A stretch of 64,000 nucleotides of DNA. Origin: SHLQ01 sp964610745 (lineage in GTDB: Bacteria > Actinomycetota > Acidimicrobiia > Acidimicrobiales > SHLQ01). Shown in pieces: positions 53,260-61,794 of this stretch. The stretch is from assembly GCA_964610745.1 (NCBI GenBank), contig CAZSYL010000007.1, positions 1-64,000 on the forward strand, written 5' to 3'. Made by a program: the position numbers and the translations under genes. Below the pieces are notes generated by a model. It saw only the letters and a list, made by a program, of their open reading frames with translations. It did not search any database and had not been told where the DNA came from. Positions within the stretch are counted from its first letter, which is position 1. The number at the start of each line of letters is the position of its first letter.

Positions 53260-54030
53260 TTACGAAAGCGTCGCGAACCCAAAGCCAGCACTGAAACGCT
53301 CACACCAGATCTCGACGTTGCTGAAGACGCTGAGGTCGACGTCGACGGGGATGGCGTAGTTCTGGTCACCGATGTTTCCGCTGAGATCGCCAAGGCTGAT
53401 GAATTCGCCACTGGCGGCGCGAAGGTAGACCTTCAGGTCAGGACCGTTGTCAGATACGAAGTTCTCGAAGCGCAGGAAACGTTCCTCGGTGCCGTTGTTG
53501 AGCACGAGTGCATCACCGGTGACCGAGTAGCCGTTGATCGATTGGAAGTTGCCGCTTGCAATCGTGACTATCTCGCCGGGAGTTGCGGCCTCCTCTTCAG
53601 CCGCTGCGGCTGCGGCTTCAGCGGCTGCGGCCTCCTCTTCAGCCGCTGCGGCTGCGGCTTCAGCGGCTGCGGCTTGTTCGATCGCGGTTTCTTCGGCTGG
53701 AGTCTCCTCAGCAGGGGGGTCCTCGACCTCCTCTTCGACCGGATCATCGACGAGTGCTTCGGCTACTGGGGGTTCTTCGGTCACTGATTCTTCGAGGAGT
53801 TCCGAGGTCGCAGCGTCGTCTGAGCTGTCTGCATTGTCTGCATTGTCTGCCGGCTCTACCTCTTCGGTCTCGGCGGGCGCCGTGGTGAAGAGGTCATCGG
53901 CGCTCTCGTTCACTTCGTTGTCGATGAACGCGGCCTGAATTCCGAAGAACCCAAAGGCGAGCCACGCCGCAATGGCAATTCCGATGATGCCAACGACGGC
54001 AATAAGGGGTTTCTTGTCTGCAAGATCCAT
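53260..54030 (-). CDS. DM13-domain protein with Ala/Glu tandem-repeat linker
   Basis: 256 aa from the ATG at 54030. One N-terminal span (about 7-26), then an acidic Pro/Glu linker with two copies of a 14-residue Ala/Glu unit (EAAAAEAAAAAAEE). The C-terminal about 105 residues are a DM13 domain: GNFQSINGYSVTGDALVLNN, FLRFENFVSDNGPDLKVYL and WCERFSAGFGFATLS with a conserved Cys. DM13 is proposed to carry electrons through a redox Cys in extracellular proteins; the linker would extend it from the membrane. No cytochrome partner is adjacent. Confidence 0.82.
   Translation of the reverse strand: MDLADKKPLIAVVGIIGIAIAAWLAFGFFGIQAAFIDNEVNESADDLFTTAPAETEEVEPADNADNADSSDDAATSELLEESVTEEPPVAEALVDDPVEEEVEDPPAEETPAEETAIEQAAAAEAAAAAAEEEAAAAEAAAAAAEEEAATPGEIVTIASGNFQSINGYSVTGDALVLNNGTEERFLRFENFVSDNGPDLKVYLRAASGEFISLGDLSGNIGDQNYAIPVDVDLSVFSNVEIWCERFSAGFGFATLS
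53589..53672 (-). repeat. Two 42-bp exact tandem repeats
   Basis: Units 53589-53630 and 53631-53672 are identical, each encoding 14 residues of the Ala/Glu linker of the DM13 protein. This is a slip-prone tract, so the copy number may vary between strains. Confidence 0.85.
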
Positions 54031-54141
54031 GGGTCTCAACCAGTCCTAGTTGTTAATTTGGTCTGTCGGCCGGCCCGCTCAACGCCTTAGGGATGGAGTT
54101 GATAATTACAACGGCATACTCAAAGTATTCAACCGTCACCT

Positions 54142-55002
54142 ATGCCCCCCGGAAATACTCCACTCGTCGAGTTCACCGCTCTTTCACCTGAGGGATCTCG
54201 CCTTTTTGGCAAGCTCGAGTGGTACAACCCGACCGGGTCCATCAAGGACCGCGCTGCCTGGAACATGTTTCAGAACGCTCGCCGTGACGGCCACCTGCCA
54301 CCGGGCACGCCGTTGATCGAAGCAACGTCAGGAAATACCGGCATTGGCCTTGCTCGGCTTGCCACAGTGAGTGGCTTCGAGATGACCATCGTCCTCCCAA
54401 AGAACTCAACCGCTGAGCGCAAGCAGTTGCTCAGGGCCTATGGCGCCAAACTCGTCGAGGTCGACGGTGGACCGAACGATGGAATCGAGCGGGCACGAAA
54501 TATGGTGGCCGACGGGCTTGGTTTCATGTGTTATCAGTACGGCAACCCAGGAAATCCTGAGTCGCACGAATTCGGAACAGCCTTGGAGATCATTGCGGAC
54601 TGGCCCGATCAAGACCCACCCGATGGCGTCTTCTGCGCCTACGGCACCGGCGGCACGCTCACCGGAGTAAGTCGCGGTCTTGTCAAGGAGTACCCAGATA
54701 TCGACGTGCACTCGGTTGAGGAATTCACCTCCGATCCAATCAGCGGCATGCGCAGCCAAGATGACCCGTTCCAGCCTCCCGTCGCCGACCTATCGCTAGT
54801 GACCCATCGTCACGAGGTCAGCAAGGCCGACTCGGTCGCCGCGGTCTCGCGTCTGATCCAGGCTGAAGGTCACTTCGTCGGTACGAGCTCGGGCGCTATC
54901 GTCCACGCAGCGATCGAACACCTCAAGGTCCACGGCGGAACAGCGATTGCGGTTCTTCCCGACGCTGGTTGGAAGTACCTCTCGGGCGCACCCTGGGCTT
55001 GA
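54142..55002 (+). CDS. PLP-dependent cysteine synthase-family enzyme (CysM/CysK type)
   Basis: 286 aa. The PLP lysine is in NPTGSIKDRAA, the phosphate loop in ATSGNTGIGLA and a second site in GTGGTLTGVS. NTPLVEF and LPKNSTAERKQLLRAYGA are O-acetylserine or O-phosphoserine sulfhydrylase patterns. It is about 20-30 residues shorter than typical CysK (about 310), with no CBS extension. It makes cysteine or a related beta-substituted alanine. Divergent from the DM13 gene. Exact substrate undecided. Confidence 0.83.
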   Translation: MPPGNTPLVEFTALSPEGSRLFGKLEWYNPTGSIKDRAAWNMFQNARRDGHLPPGTPLIEATSGNTGIGLARLATVSGFEMTIVLPKNSTAERKQLLRAYGAKLVEVDGGPNDGIERARNMVADGLGFMCYQYGNPGNPESHEFGTALEIIADWPDQDPPDGVFCAYGTGGTLTGVSRGLVKEYPDIDVHSVEEFTSDPISGMRSQDDPFQPPVADLSLVTHRHEVSKADSVAAVSRLIQAEGHFVGTSSGAIVHAAIEHLKVHGGTAIAVLPDAGWKYLSGAPWA

Positions 55003-55055
55003 GCTAGCTCATTGCTGGACGGGGATTGTTGCTGGTGGCTGGTCGCTGAGCTAGC
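55003..55055 (+). repeat. Inverted repeat GCTAGCTCA ... TGAGCTAGC between convergent genes
   Basis: Nine-bp exact arms (55003-55011 and 55047-55055) with a 35-nt loop; the left arm also contains the palindrome GAGCTAGCTC (55001-55010). It spans the stops of the two convergent genes. The loop is long for a terminator, so its role is uncertain. Confidence 0.35.
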
Positions 55056-56025
55056 GCAATGACTGCTCGATCATCGAGGAGAGTACGGGCGACGAGACGT
55101 TTCCGCCGCAACTGACGGCGACGATGCGGCCACCCGGGTTTTGTTCTGCATGTTGCGTTGCCGCAGCGATTGCTACGCCGGACGAACCCTCGACCAGTTG
55201 ATGGTGGTCGTCGATCATCTCCCTCACGGAAACTGCGATGTCGTGTTCGGTGATATCTACCCACTCGTCGACTAACGCCTGGCATATCGGGAACGTGATG
55301 GCGTCTTGCTCGATTGCGCCCGCGGTACCGTCGGAGAACGTCGGCAGGAATTCGGGAACGACGACCTTCCCCGCCTCGATCGATGCCGCCATAGCCCGGT
55401 CGTTCAAGGCGGAAGCGCCGATGACCCGTGTGTTTGGCGAGTGCTCCTTAATCCAAGTAGCAATCCCCGAAATCATGCCCCCACCCCCAACGGCGACCAC
55501 GACGGCGTCGATCAACCCGTCGATATCTTCAAGGATCTCCTTGCCAATCGTGCCCTGTCCGGCGGCCACCAGTGGGTCGTTATACGGCGAGATGTACGGG
55601 ATGGACTCCGCCTCCGAGAGCTTGCGGGCGGCGATCTCGCAATGGATGGCGTCGGTGTGGTCGACGAGGACGGCTTCGGCGCCGAGTCGTTCGATTTGGG
55701 TGAGCTTTGACGGCGACACGTTCGATGGCAGGAAGATTTTCGCAGAGATTCCACGACTGGCTGCAGCGGTCGCGACTCCGATCCCGTGATTGCCCGACGA
55801 GGCAGTGACCACTCCACGTCCTGCTGCGTCGGCATCGAGAGCGTGTACGAAGTTGGCTGAACCTCGAACCTTGAAGCTCCCCGTTCGTTGCTGGTGTTCA
55901 GCCTTGATCAGGACATCGGCGCCGTATCGGTCAGACAGTGGATCGGAACGAAACAGCGGGGTGCGGCTGACATGGGGTGAGATTCGCTCGGCTGCATTTG
56001 CGATATCGGTCGGGGAGAAACTCAT
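55051..56025 (-). CDS. Threonine/serine dehydratase-like PLP enzyme
   Basis: 324 aa, fold type II. PLP lysine in RTGSFKVRGSANFV, phosphate loop SSGNHGIGVA and glycine motif VVAVGGGGMISGI. EGSSGVAIAA and the C-terminal VSCGGNVSS are the serine racemase/catabolic threonine dehydratase pattern without the ACT regulatory domain. It would deaminate L-threonine or L-serine (or racemise serine). Start ATG at 56025 is 63 bp divergent from the YdjM-like gene. Confidence 0.88.
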   Translation of the reverse strand: MSFSPTDIANAAERISPHVSRTPLFRSDPLSDRYGADVLIKAEHQQRTGSFKVRGSANFVHALDADAAGRGVVTASSGNHGIGVATAAASRGISAKIFLPSNVSPSKLTQIERLGAEAVLVDHTDAIHCEIAARKLSEAESIPYISPYNDPLVAAGQGTIGKEILEDIDGLIDAVVVAVGGGGMISGIATWIKEHSPNTRVIGASALNDRAMAASIEAGKVVVPEFLPTFSDGTAGAIEQDAITFPICQALVDEWVDITEHDIAVSVREMIDDHHQLVEGSSGVAIAAATQHAEQNPGGRIVAVSCGGNVSSPVLSSMIEQSLR

Positions 56026-56087
56026 TGGCTGAACCTACTGCGCCTGGCCCACGGGTCCGACGTTGCACCGCTACGGTCTGTATCAGG

Positions 56088-56645
56088 ATGATCACCACCA
56101 CTCACGTCGTAACCAACGCGCTCGTCGCCATCCGAAAGAAGGGGAGCGCGGCCGACGTACTCGACAGCACGACAGCGCGGTGGTTTGTGGCTGGCGGTCT
56201 CGCACCCGACATCGGGCTCTATGCACTTAGCGCGGGAGCTGGCATCTTCTTCCCGCTCGTTCGCGGTATGACCTTTCAGGAGTCGATGAAGCATGCGTTC
56301 GACGACCTGTTTTTCGACGACCCGGCGTGGGTTGCGATTCACAACAGCCTGCACAGCCCGGTTGTTCTCGCCGGTCTCGCAGCCGTCGGCAAGCTCACGA
56401 AGAGCAATCGGCTTGTCGCCTTTGCAGCGGGCTGCATGCTCCACACCGCCATGGACATACCCGTCCATCACAACGACGGACCACTGGTGTTCTTCCCGCT
56501 CGACTGGAAAACCCGATTCGATAGTCCTGTCAGCTACTACGACGCTGACCACTACGGCAAGATCGTGGCGCCCATCGATTTTGCGATCACGTTCCTGGGC
56601 GGTGCTGCGGTGCTTGGGTCGTGGCTTCGAGGCCGTCGGAGCTAG
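56088..56645 (+). CDS. YdjM-like membrane protein with metal-binding His/Asp motifs
   Basis: 185 aa from the ATG at 56088. Repeated His/Asp motifs (THVVTNAL, AIHNSLHSPV, LHTAMDIPVHHND) and about three hydrophobic spans match the membrane-bound metal-dependent hydrolase (YdjM/DUF457) group. The last motif LHTAMD-x-x-x-H-H is the likely metal site. Catalytic role is unproven. A longer frame from 55977 overlaps the dehydratase start and is not favoured. Confidence 0.7.
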   Translation: MITTTHVVTNALVAIRKKGSAADVLDSTTARWFVAGGLAPDIGLYALSAGAGIFFPLVRGMTFQESMKHAFDDLFFDDPAWVAIHNSLHSPVVLAGLAAVGKLTKSNRLVAFAAGCMLHTAMDIPVHHNDGPLVFFPLDWKTRFDSPVSYYDADHYGKIVAPIDFAITFLGGAAVLGSWLRGRRS

Positions 56646-56772
56646 TTCGGTCATCAACCCGCGAAATGGGACAATCCGAGGACCTTTCTCGGCCGGTGGG
56701 TGGCCACTTCGCTGACTGCTCTGGTATCTCTAGGGCAGGGACCCGCACATCCCAACACATCTGGAGAGACCC

Positions 56773-57054
56773 ATGATTCAACACACCGTTGCCTTTCGGC
56801 TCGGCGACGATGCCGATGCCAATGGCTTCTGGACCGGCGTTGCGACCCTCGAAGCAATCGACGGGGTTCTCGACTTCAAAGTCTTGCGTCAGGTCGGTGA
56901 GAAGAGCGATTTCACCCACGCCCTATCGATGTACTTCGAGACTCAGGGTGACTACGACAGCTACAACGTGCACCCAATGCACACAGCGTTCGTCGAAGAT
57001 TTGTGGATTCCAAACGTCGCAGAGTTCATGGAACTCGACTACATCGAGGGCTGA
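56773..57054 (+). CDS. Dabb-family (stress-responsive alpha/beta barrel) protein
   Basis: 93 aa. MIQHTVAFRL opens the fold; the helix/strand pattern ends in YNVHPMHTAFVEDLW and VAEFMELDYIEG, the Dabb signature (HPxHxxFV). These form small dimeric barrels of unknown catalytic role. Followed after 9 bp by the histidine kinase gene, so it may share its transcript. Confidence 0.88.
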   Translation: MIQHTVAFRLGDDADANGFWTGVATLEAIDGVLDFKVLRQVGEKSDFTHALSMYFETQGDYDSYNVHPMHTAFVEDLWIPNVAEFMELDYIEG

Positions 57055-57063
57055 CCGGCACCC

Positions 57064-58761
57064 ATGTCCAGCGCTACCGGCGATGCCCCGACCTATTCCG
57101 AGGACTTCATCGCGCAGTACGCCGCGCTGATCCAGGGAGAACTATCCGGGATCGAAGCCCTACACGCGAGTCAGCAAATGCTCCAGCTGCTTCTCGATTC
57201 GATGACCGACGCAGTCTTTTGGAAAGACCTGGATCTCACAATCGTTGGCTGCAACAGAGCATTCAGTGAGCTGGCGGGGTTTGATCCAGCACTGATCATC
57301 GGGAAGTCCGATGTGGACATGCCGTGGGCAGATGCAGAGGATTTCGGCTTCCAGTGGTTCGTTGATTGGGACCGCAAAGTCTTGGACAGCGGCGAACCCA
57401 GCTACGGAATTCTGGAGCAACTGACACGAGCGGATGGTTCGGTCGATTGGATCGAGACCAACAAGGTTCCGTTGCGTGATCGCGACGGCGAAATCGTTGG
57501 CCTTCTCGGAAACATCAAGATCGTGACCCAGCACCATCAAGCTCAGGCGGAGTTGAAACAGACTCTCGAAGAGCTCGACGAGCGGGTGCAACGGCGAACA
57601 GCAGAACTCGAGAGAGCCAACGAAGCGCTCCGTCGCGAGGTCGACGATCGCATTCGAAGTCAGGCCGAGGAGCGTCAGCAGCGAACCTATGCTGAGACAC
57701 TGCGAGACACGGCTGCGGCGATGTCGCAGACGTTCGATCTGCCAACGGTCACCGAACAGGCCCTGTCCGGTCTCGGGCGGTTGGTGTCGAACGACTTGGC
57801 AGCGATCGTTCTCACGACGAGTTCGGGGGAACTCGAACTGAGTCGACATCAGGCGGGGTTTGGTTATCTCGGCGACTACGGAGCGGACGTGGACTCGCTC
57901 AACCTTTCTGAGCTGTCGATCATTGCACGTCTTGACGACGGGCCTAGCCCGGTCATCATTAGCGATCCGGCGACTGCGGTGGGTCCAGCGAGCTGCGTGA
58001 TGGGAGCCCGTATGCGCCAGGCCGATCAGGTCGTTGGCTATCTCTTCGTCGAGAGTGCAACGCTCGGCTTCTTCACCGAGGACCACGCTGAACGCCTCGC
58101 GGCCGTAGCCGACCAAGCTGGCGCGGTGTTGTCGAACGCCAAGTTGGCTCAGCGGATGTCGGAGATCGCCGCAGCCGAAGAACGCCAGCGGTTGGCGAGA
58201 GATCTTCACGATGCCATCAATCAGACGTTGTGGACCGCATCGCTTAGTGCCGAGTCGCTGCTCAACAACGTCGACGAGGACAGCGACTTGTACCCGCGCA
58301 TCGATCGGCTTGGGCAGCTGACAAGAGGAGCCCTTTCGGAGATGCGTGGCCTTTTGCTCGAGCTGCGTCCAGGCGAACTTGCTGAAGTCGACCTACGCGA
58401 GTTGATGCGGCACTTGCTGAACGCGATCGAGGCTCGGATGAAGGTCGAGATCACCAGCGATCTTCAACCGGTTGACCTCAGCTCGGCGGTACACACCGCG
58501 ATCTATCGAATTGCTCAGCAGGCGCTCTCGAATATGGTTCAGCATTCGAATGCGACCATGGTCGATGTGCGCCTAGTCGCTGGTCCACCGACCGTTCTCC
58601 GAGTTGCCGATAATGGCGATGGCTTCGAGGTTGACGATGTTCCAGGAGGGCGCCTCGGTCTTCAGATCATGCGAGAGCGCGCCGAGGCTGTTGGCGCCGA
58701 GGTTTCAATCGAGAGTGAACCAGGCGAGGGGACCACGGTGACCGTTACCGTGGAATCATGA
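57064..58761 (+). CDS. Sensor histidine kinase, NarX/DesK type with PAS and GAF domains
   Basis: 565 aa, no transmembrane span, so cytosolic. PAS about 40-155 (TDAVFWKDLDLTIVGCNRAF), a coiled coil (about 160-215), a GAF domain (about 218-365), then HisKA_3 with phospho-acceptor H382 in RQRLARDLHDAINQTLW. HATPase about 475-562: NMVQHSNAT (N box), DNGDGFEVDD and GRLGLQIMRERAE. The stop overlaps the response regulator start by four bases (ATGA), so it is a coupled two-component pair. Signal unknown; GAF/PAS could bind heme or a small molecule. Confidence 0.93.
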   Translation: MSSATGDAPTYSEDFIAQYAALIQGELSGIEALHASQQMLQLLLDSMTDAVFWKDLDLTIVGCNRAFSELAGFDPALIIGKSDVDMPWADAEDFGFQWFVDWDRKVLDSGEPSYGILEQLTRADGSVDWIETNKVPLRDRDGEIVGLLGNIKIVTQHHQAQAELKQTLEELDERVQRRTAELERANEALRREVDDRIRSQAEERQQRTYAETLRDTAAAMSQTFDLPTVTEQALSGLGRLVSNDLAAIVLTTSSGELELSRHQAGFGYLGDYGADVDSLNLSELSIIARLDDGPSPVIISDPATAVGPASCVMGARMRQADQVVGYLFVESATLGFFTEDHAERLAAVADQAGAVLSNAKLAQRMSEIAAAEERQRLARDLHDAINQTLWTASLSAESLLNNVDEDSDLYPRIDRLGQLTRGALSEMRGLLLELRPGELAEVDLRELMRHLLNAIEARMKVEITSDLQPVDLSSAVHTAIYRIAQQALSNMVQHSNATMVDVRLVAGPPTVLRVADNGDGFEVDDVPGGRLGLQIMRERAEAVGAEVSIESEPGEGTTVTVTVES

Positions 58762-59396
58762 GCTCAACTGCGGGCGCCGACGAGACGATACGGATCGTCG
58801 TCGTCGACGATCATGACCTTCTCCGCGAAGGCGTCAGCTCGGTTCTCGGGTCGTTTCCGGACATCGATGTGGTCGGTGAGGCTCGCAACGGCGAGACCGC
58901 GCTCGATACCGTGGCCGAGGTCGATCCCGATGTGGTTGTAATGGACCTGGTCATGCCGGGAATGGGCGGCGTCGAAGCGATTCGACAGTTGCGAGAAGCG
59001 CATCCCGAGCTGGGAATTCTCGCATTGTCGAGTTTCTCCGACGGCACCAGAGTTCGAGAAGTCATCGACGCTGGCTCAACCGGATATCTCATCAAGTCGG
59101 TCGATGGCGGTTCGCTCGGCCAGGCAGTGCGCAATGCCTCGAAGGGGATCGCCACCTTCTCGCCAGAAGTAACGTTGGCTCTGATCGGTAATGACACCGA
59201 GAGCCAAGTCTCGTCCCTTACCGCTCGCGAAGCGGAAATTGCTGACCTGCTGGCGCTCGGAAAAACCAACGCCGAGATCGCCGACGACCTCGTTCTAAGC
59301 GTCTTCACCGTCAAGAACCACGTCAGCAGTATCTTGATGAAACTACAGGTCCGCACCCGAACCGAAGCTGCAGCTGCCCTGCTCTCTCGCAAATAA
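58758..59396 (+). CDS. NarL/FixJ-family response regulator
   Basis: 212 aa. Receiver: D17/D18 (VVVDDHD), phospho-acceptor D63 in VMDLVMPGMGG, Thr/Ser ALSSF and Lys in YLIKSVDGG. The LuxR-type helix-turn-helix is about 148-205: SSLTAREAEIADLLALGKTN then FTVKNHVSSILMKLQVRTRTEA. It is coupled to the kinase before it and would regulate transcription as a phosphorylated dimer. Confidence 0.95.
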   Translation: MSSTAGADETIRIVVVDDHDLLREGVSSVLGSFPDIDVVGEARNGETALDTVAEVDPDVVVMDLVMPGMGGVEAIRQLREAHPELGILALSSFSDGTRVREVIDAGSTGYLIKSVDGGSLGQAVRNASKGIATFSPEVTLALIGNDTESQVSSLTAREAEIADLLALGKTNAEIADDLVLSVFTVKNHVSSILMKLQVRTRTEAAAALLSRK

Positions 59397-59480
59397 CTCC
59401 ACCTGAGAGGGTGCTTCAGCGCGCTGTGTGCTGTGCCGATGGTTGAGATGGTGAAGTTCTTGCCACCGAAGGAGAAAACC

Positions 59481-59813
59481 GTGGCTGAAAGTAACGGCAG
59501 CGTTGCTGCAATGGATCAAACCAAAGCAGCCCAAGCTGAACTCGACCGGCTCCAAGAGCGTGTCCTCGAGCTCGAGACCGAGCTCGGGCATCGATCGTGG
59601 AACCCCGGCGACTTCTATCGCCTCCCCACGGTCTCGTCTGCTCCAACCGTCGTTGGTCAGGTCGTCACTCTGGCCGAAAACGGTCGACCCTTTCAGGTTA
59701 TCGAGGCAGCCGAACCCGATCTGATGGCTTCGGTCCCGACGGTTCGTGAGCTCCGCGCCGGGCTTGCGCCGAACGTCATTGGTTGTGACGAGCCAACGTG
59801 GTGGCCCTTGTAA
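59481..59813 (+). CDS. Small coiled-coil protein, unrecognised
   Basis: 110 aa from the GTG at 59481, chosen because AAGGAG ends 6 bp before it; a longer frame to 59433 lacks a ribosome site. Residues about 14-36 form a heptad coil (AELDRLQERVLELETEL). The rest (NPGDFYRLPTVSSAP, VGQVVTLAENGRPFQVI and a Trp/Pro-rich end DEPTWWPL) has no known domain. It lies 84 bp after the response regulator and may be a target or just a neighbour. Confidence 0.6.
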   Translation: MAESNGSVAAMDQTKAAQAELDRLQERVLELETELGHRSWNPGDFYRLPTVSSAPTVVGQVVTLAENGRPFQVIEAAEPDLMASVPTVRELRAGLAPNVIGCDEPTWWPL

Positions 59814-59838
59814 GGATGCCTGGTTGAGCTGGGCTCGA

Positions 59839-60690
59839 TCAGCTCGCAGGCCAGTCGTGGTCGACGATGAAACCGCGCTCAGTCTCCAGGTGAGGCGCGG
59901 CCTCGTCGCGAATGCTCACCATCAACGGATGACCGCCTCGGCCAAAGTCTGCGGTCTTTGAGCGCCCCGAGTTCAGCGGTGCGTTGAAGTGCGCGTCCAT
60001 CTGGTCTTCGAGCTCGCCAAAGCTGAGCACCAAAGTTGGTTCAACGGGCGCGAGCCAGTGAGGCCTCTGCACGATGAGGTAGACCTTCCCGGGTGAGTTC
60101 AAGTCGTCGAGTTCGTGAACGTAGTTCCAGAACCCGCGGCCGTGATCGGGGTCCAGTCGTTCCGGCGGGGTCGCGCTGCTTTGTTGCGTGTGGTAGAAGA
60201 TCATCCCGCGAACAAAGCCCTCTCGGCGGTCGATGCCGTCGACGCGTCCGACGCTCGCGGACAGCTGCTGATCGAAGAGTTTGGCGATCTTGTGCTCAAA
60301 GTTGTCACGAGCATTGGGACCGAGATACTCGCTCGGCTCGGTACCGGGAGCGTGAAGGTAGAACTTGACCGATGCCTCATTGTGCACGAGCTGAGCAGCA
60401 TCGTCGCGGTAGAGAAAGTCAAGCTCTCCCACGGTCACGTTTCCTTCCTTCAGCTGCATCCCAGTAGCGACGACGTCGACCTTGCGGACATGGCTCAGCC
60501 AGAAGTGGAGGAGATGCTCAAAGTAGCGGCCGACCGACGAACCGGTGGTACGCGTAGCAAGAAAGTGTTCGAGGTGTGCCTCGTCGATGTCGTGCACGTC
60601 GATCGGGGCGGCGGATGCGACGTTCGCCCCGCGGATGAGCGATGGTGAATTCACGACCCAACACAGGTCGCGGGCTGCTTGGGACGCCAT
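59839..60690 (-). CDS. DUF1853 family protein
   Basis: 283 aa. RDLCWVVNSPSLI, then RYFEHLLHFWLSHV, VGELDFLYRDD (with acidic pair and Gln-rich neighbour QLVHNEASVKFYL) are DUF1853 features. The VGELDFL ... EASVKFYL region resembles a PD-(D/E)xK nuclease core, so a nuclease-like fold is possible, but catalysis is unproven. It ends 25 bp from the small coiled-coil gene (convergent) and starts 3 bp after the trhO stop on the same strand. Confidence 0.85.
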   Translation of the reverse strand: MASQAARDLCWVVNSPSLIRGANVASAAPIDVHDIDEAHLEHFLATRTTGSSVGRYFEHLLHFWLSHVRKVDVVATGMQLKEGNVTVGELDFLYRDDAAQLVHNEASVKFYLHAPGTEPSEYLGPNARDNFEHKIAKLFDQQLSASVGRVDGIDRREGFVRGMIFYHTQQSSATPPERLDPDHGRGFWNYVHELDDLNSPGKVYLIVQRPHWLAPVEPTLVLSFGELEDQMDAHFNAPLNSGRSKTADFGRGGHPLMVSIRDEAAPHLETERGFIVDHDWPAS

Positions 60691-60692
60691 TT

Positions 60693-61604
60693 CTAGCCCT
60701 CGTTGGTGGTGTCGAAGTCACCACGTTCCATAGCGAGCAGTATCTGACGATGCCGTTCCCTCAGGCGTGTAGCGCGAGCCTCGTCGTTCGAAGCGATGCA
60801 CGCAGCACAACTCACGCCTTCTTCATAGCCTTCGGTCATTCGGTCGTCGTGGTCGAGCGCGCGACGACAGCCACGGCAGATGGTGTAGTCGCCCGGCTGC
60901 AGGTCGTGATCGACCGTTACCCGTTCGTCGAACACGAAACATTCACCTCGCCACAAGGACTCGGCGGGTTCGACGTCTTCCAGATATTGCAGAATTCCAC
61001 CCTTCAGGTGGAAGACCTCACCGAAACCCTGATCGAGCATGTATGCCGAGGCCTTCTCGCAGCGAATCCCCCCGGTGCAGAACATCGCGATCTTCGCGTG
61101 CTTGGCCGGGTCGAGGGTCCCGACGAATTGGGCGAACTCGGTGAACGACTCGGTGTCCGGGTCGACCGCATTCTCGAAGGAGCCGATCGAGACCTCTTCG
61201 CGATTGCGGGTGTCGATGACAAGGATCTCAGGATCGGAGATCACTGCGTTCCAGTCGCTTGGCTCGACATACGTGCCGACCCGGGTTGTGGGATCGACCG
61301 GCTGGCGGAAGGTGACGATCTCACTCTTGAGGCGAACCTTCATCCGTCGGAACGGAGCGGTGTCGCTCATCGACTCCTTGATTTCTAGGTCAGCGAGTCG
61401 TTCGTCAGAGCGCAACCATCCAATGACGTTGTCGGTCGCCTCTCGGGAAGCTGCCACCGTTCCGTTGATTCCCTCCGGGGCCAGCAGAATGGAGCCGCGC
61501 ATGCCAGCGTCGTCGCACACGCGGAGAAGTTGATCTCGAAACGTTGTGTGATCGGGCATCGGTACGAACTTGTAGAACGCGGACACGATGGTTTGTTCGG
61601 TCAT
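60693..61604 (-). CDS. trhO: tRNA uridine(34) hydroxylase, rhodanese family
   Basis: 303 aa from the ATG at 61604. N-terminal acylphosphatase-like domain with GSILLAPEGINGTVA, then rhodanese domain with LVIDTRNREEVSIGSF and catalytic Cys in MFCTGGIRCEKASAYM, then a C-terminal Cys cluster (CRGCRRALD and CAAC) for zinc. TrhO/YceA hydroxylates U34 of certain tRNAs at the wobble position (mo5U pathway). FHLKGGILQYLE is diagnostic. The DUF1853 gene follows by 2 bp, so one transcript is likely. Confidence 0.92.
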   Translation of the reverse strand: MTEQTIVSAFYKFVPMPDHTTFRDQLLRVCDDAGMRGSILLAPEGINGTVAASREATDNVIGWLRSDERLADLEIKESMSDTAPFRRMKVRLKSEIVTFRQPVDPTTRVGTYVEPSDWNAVISDPEILVIDTRNREEVSIGSFENAVDPDTESFTEFAQFVGTLDPAKHAKIAMFCTGGIRCEKASAYMLDQGFGEVFHLKGGILQYLEDVEPAESLWRGECFVFDERVTVDHDLQPGDYTICRGCRRALDHDDRMTEGYEEGVSCAACIASNDEARATRLRERHRQILLAMERGDFDTTNEG

Positions 61605-61794
61605 CACATCAGGGGCGCTTCTGGGTACGGCACACCTCTCCAGTATGGAACCTCGAGCCTTGAGCTCATCACATTCCAGCGTCGCTGTGAGAACTAGTTC
61701 CTATGAACCCCCTCCTACGGGCTGGCCAAGTTGACTCCCACGGCACTTCTGCGCGTCCGGTCCAGTCCGTACCTTTCAGTGCGGGGGGAGAACT

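Noticed and set aside
53001..53411. Minus-strand frame with a hydrophobic C-terminal tail
   Set aside because: It overlaps the DM13 gene and lacks a ribosome site; the low-complexity Ser/Thr content is typical of a shadow frame.
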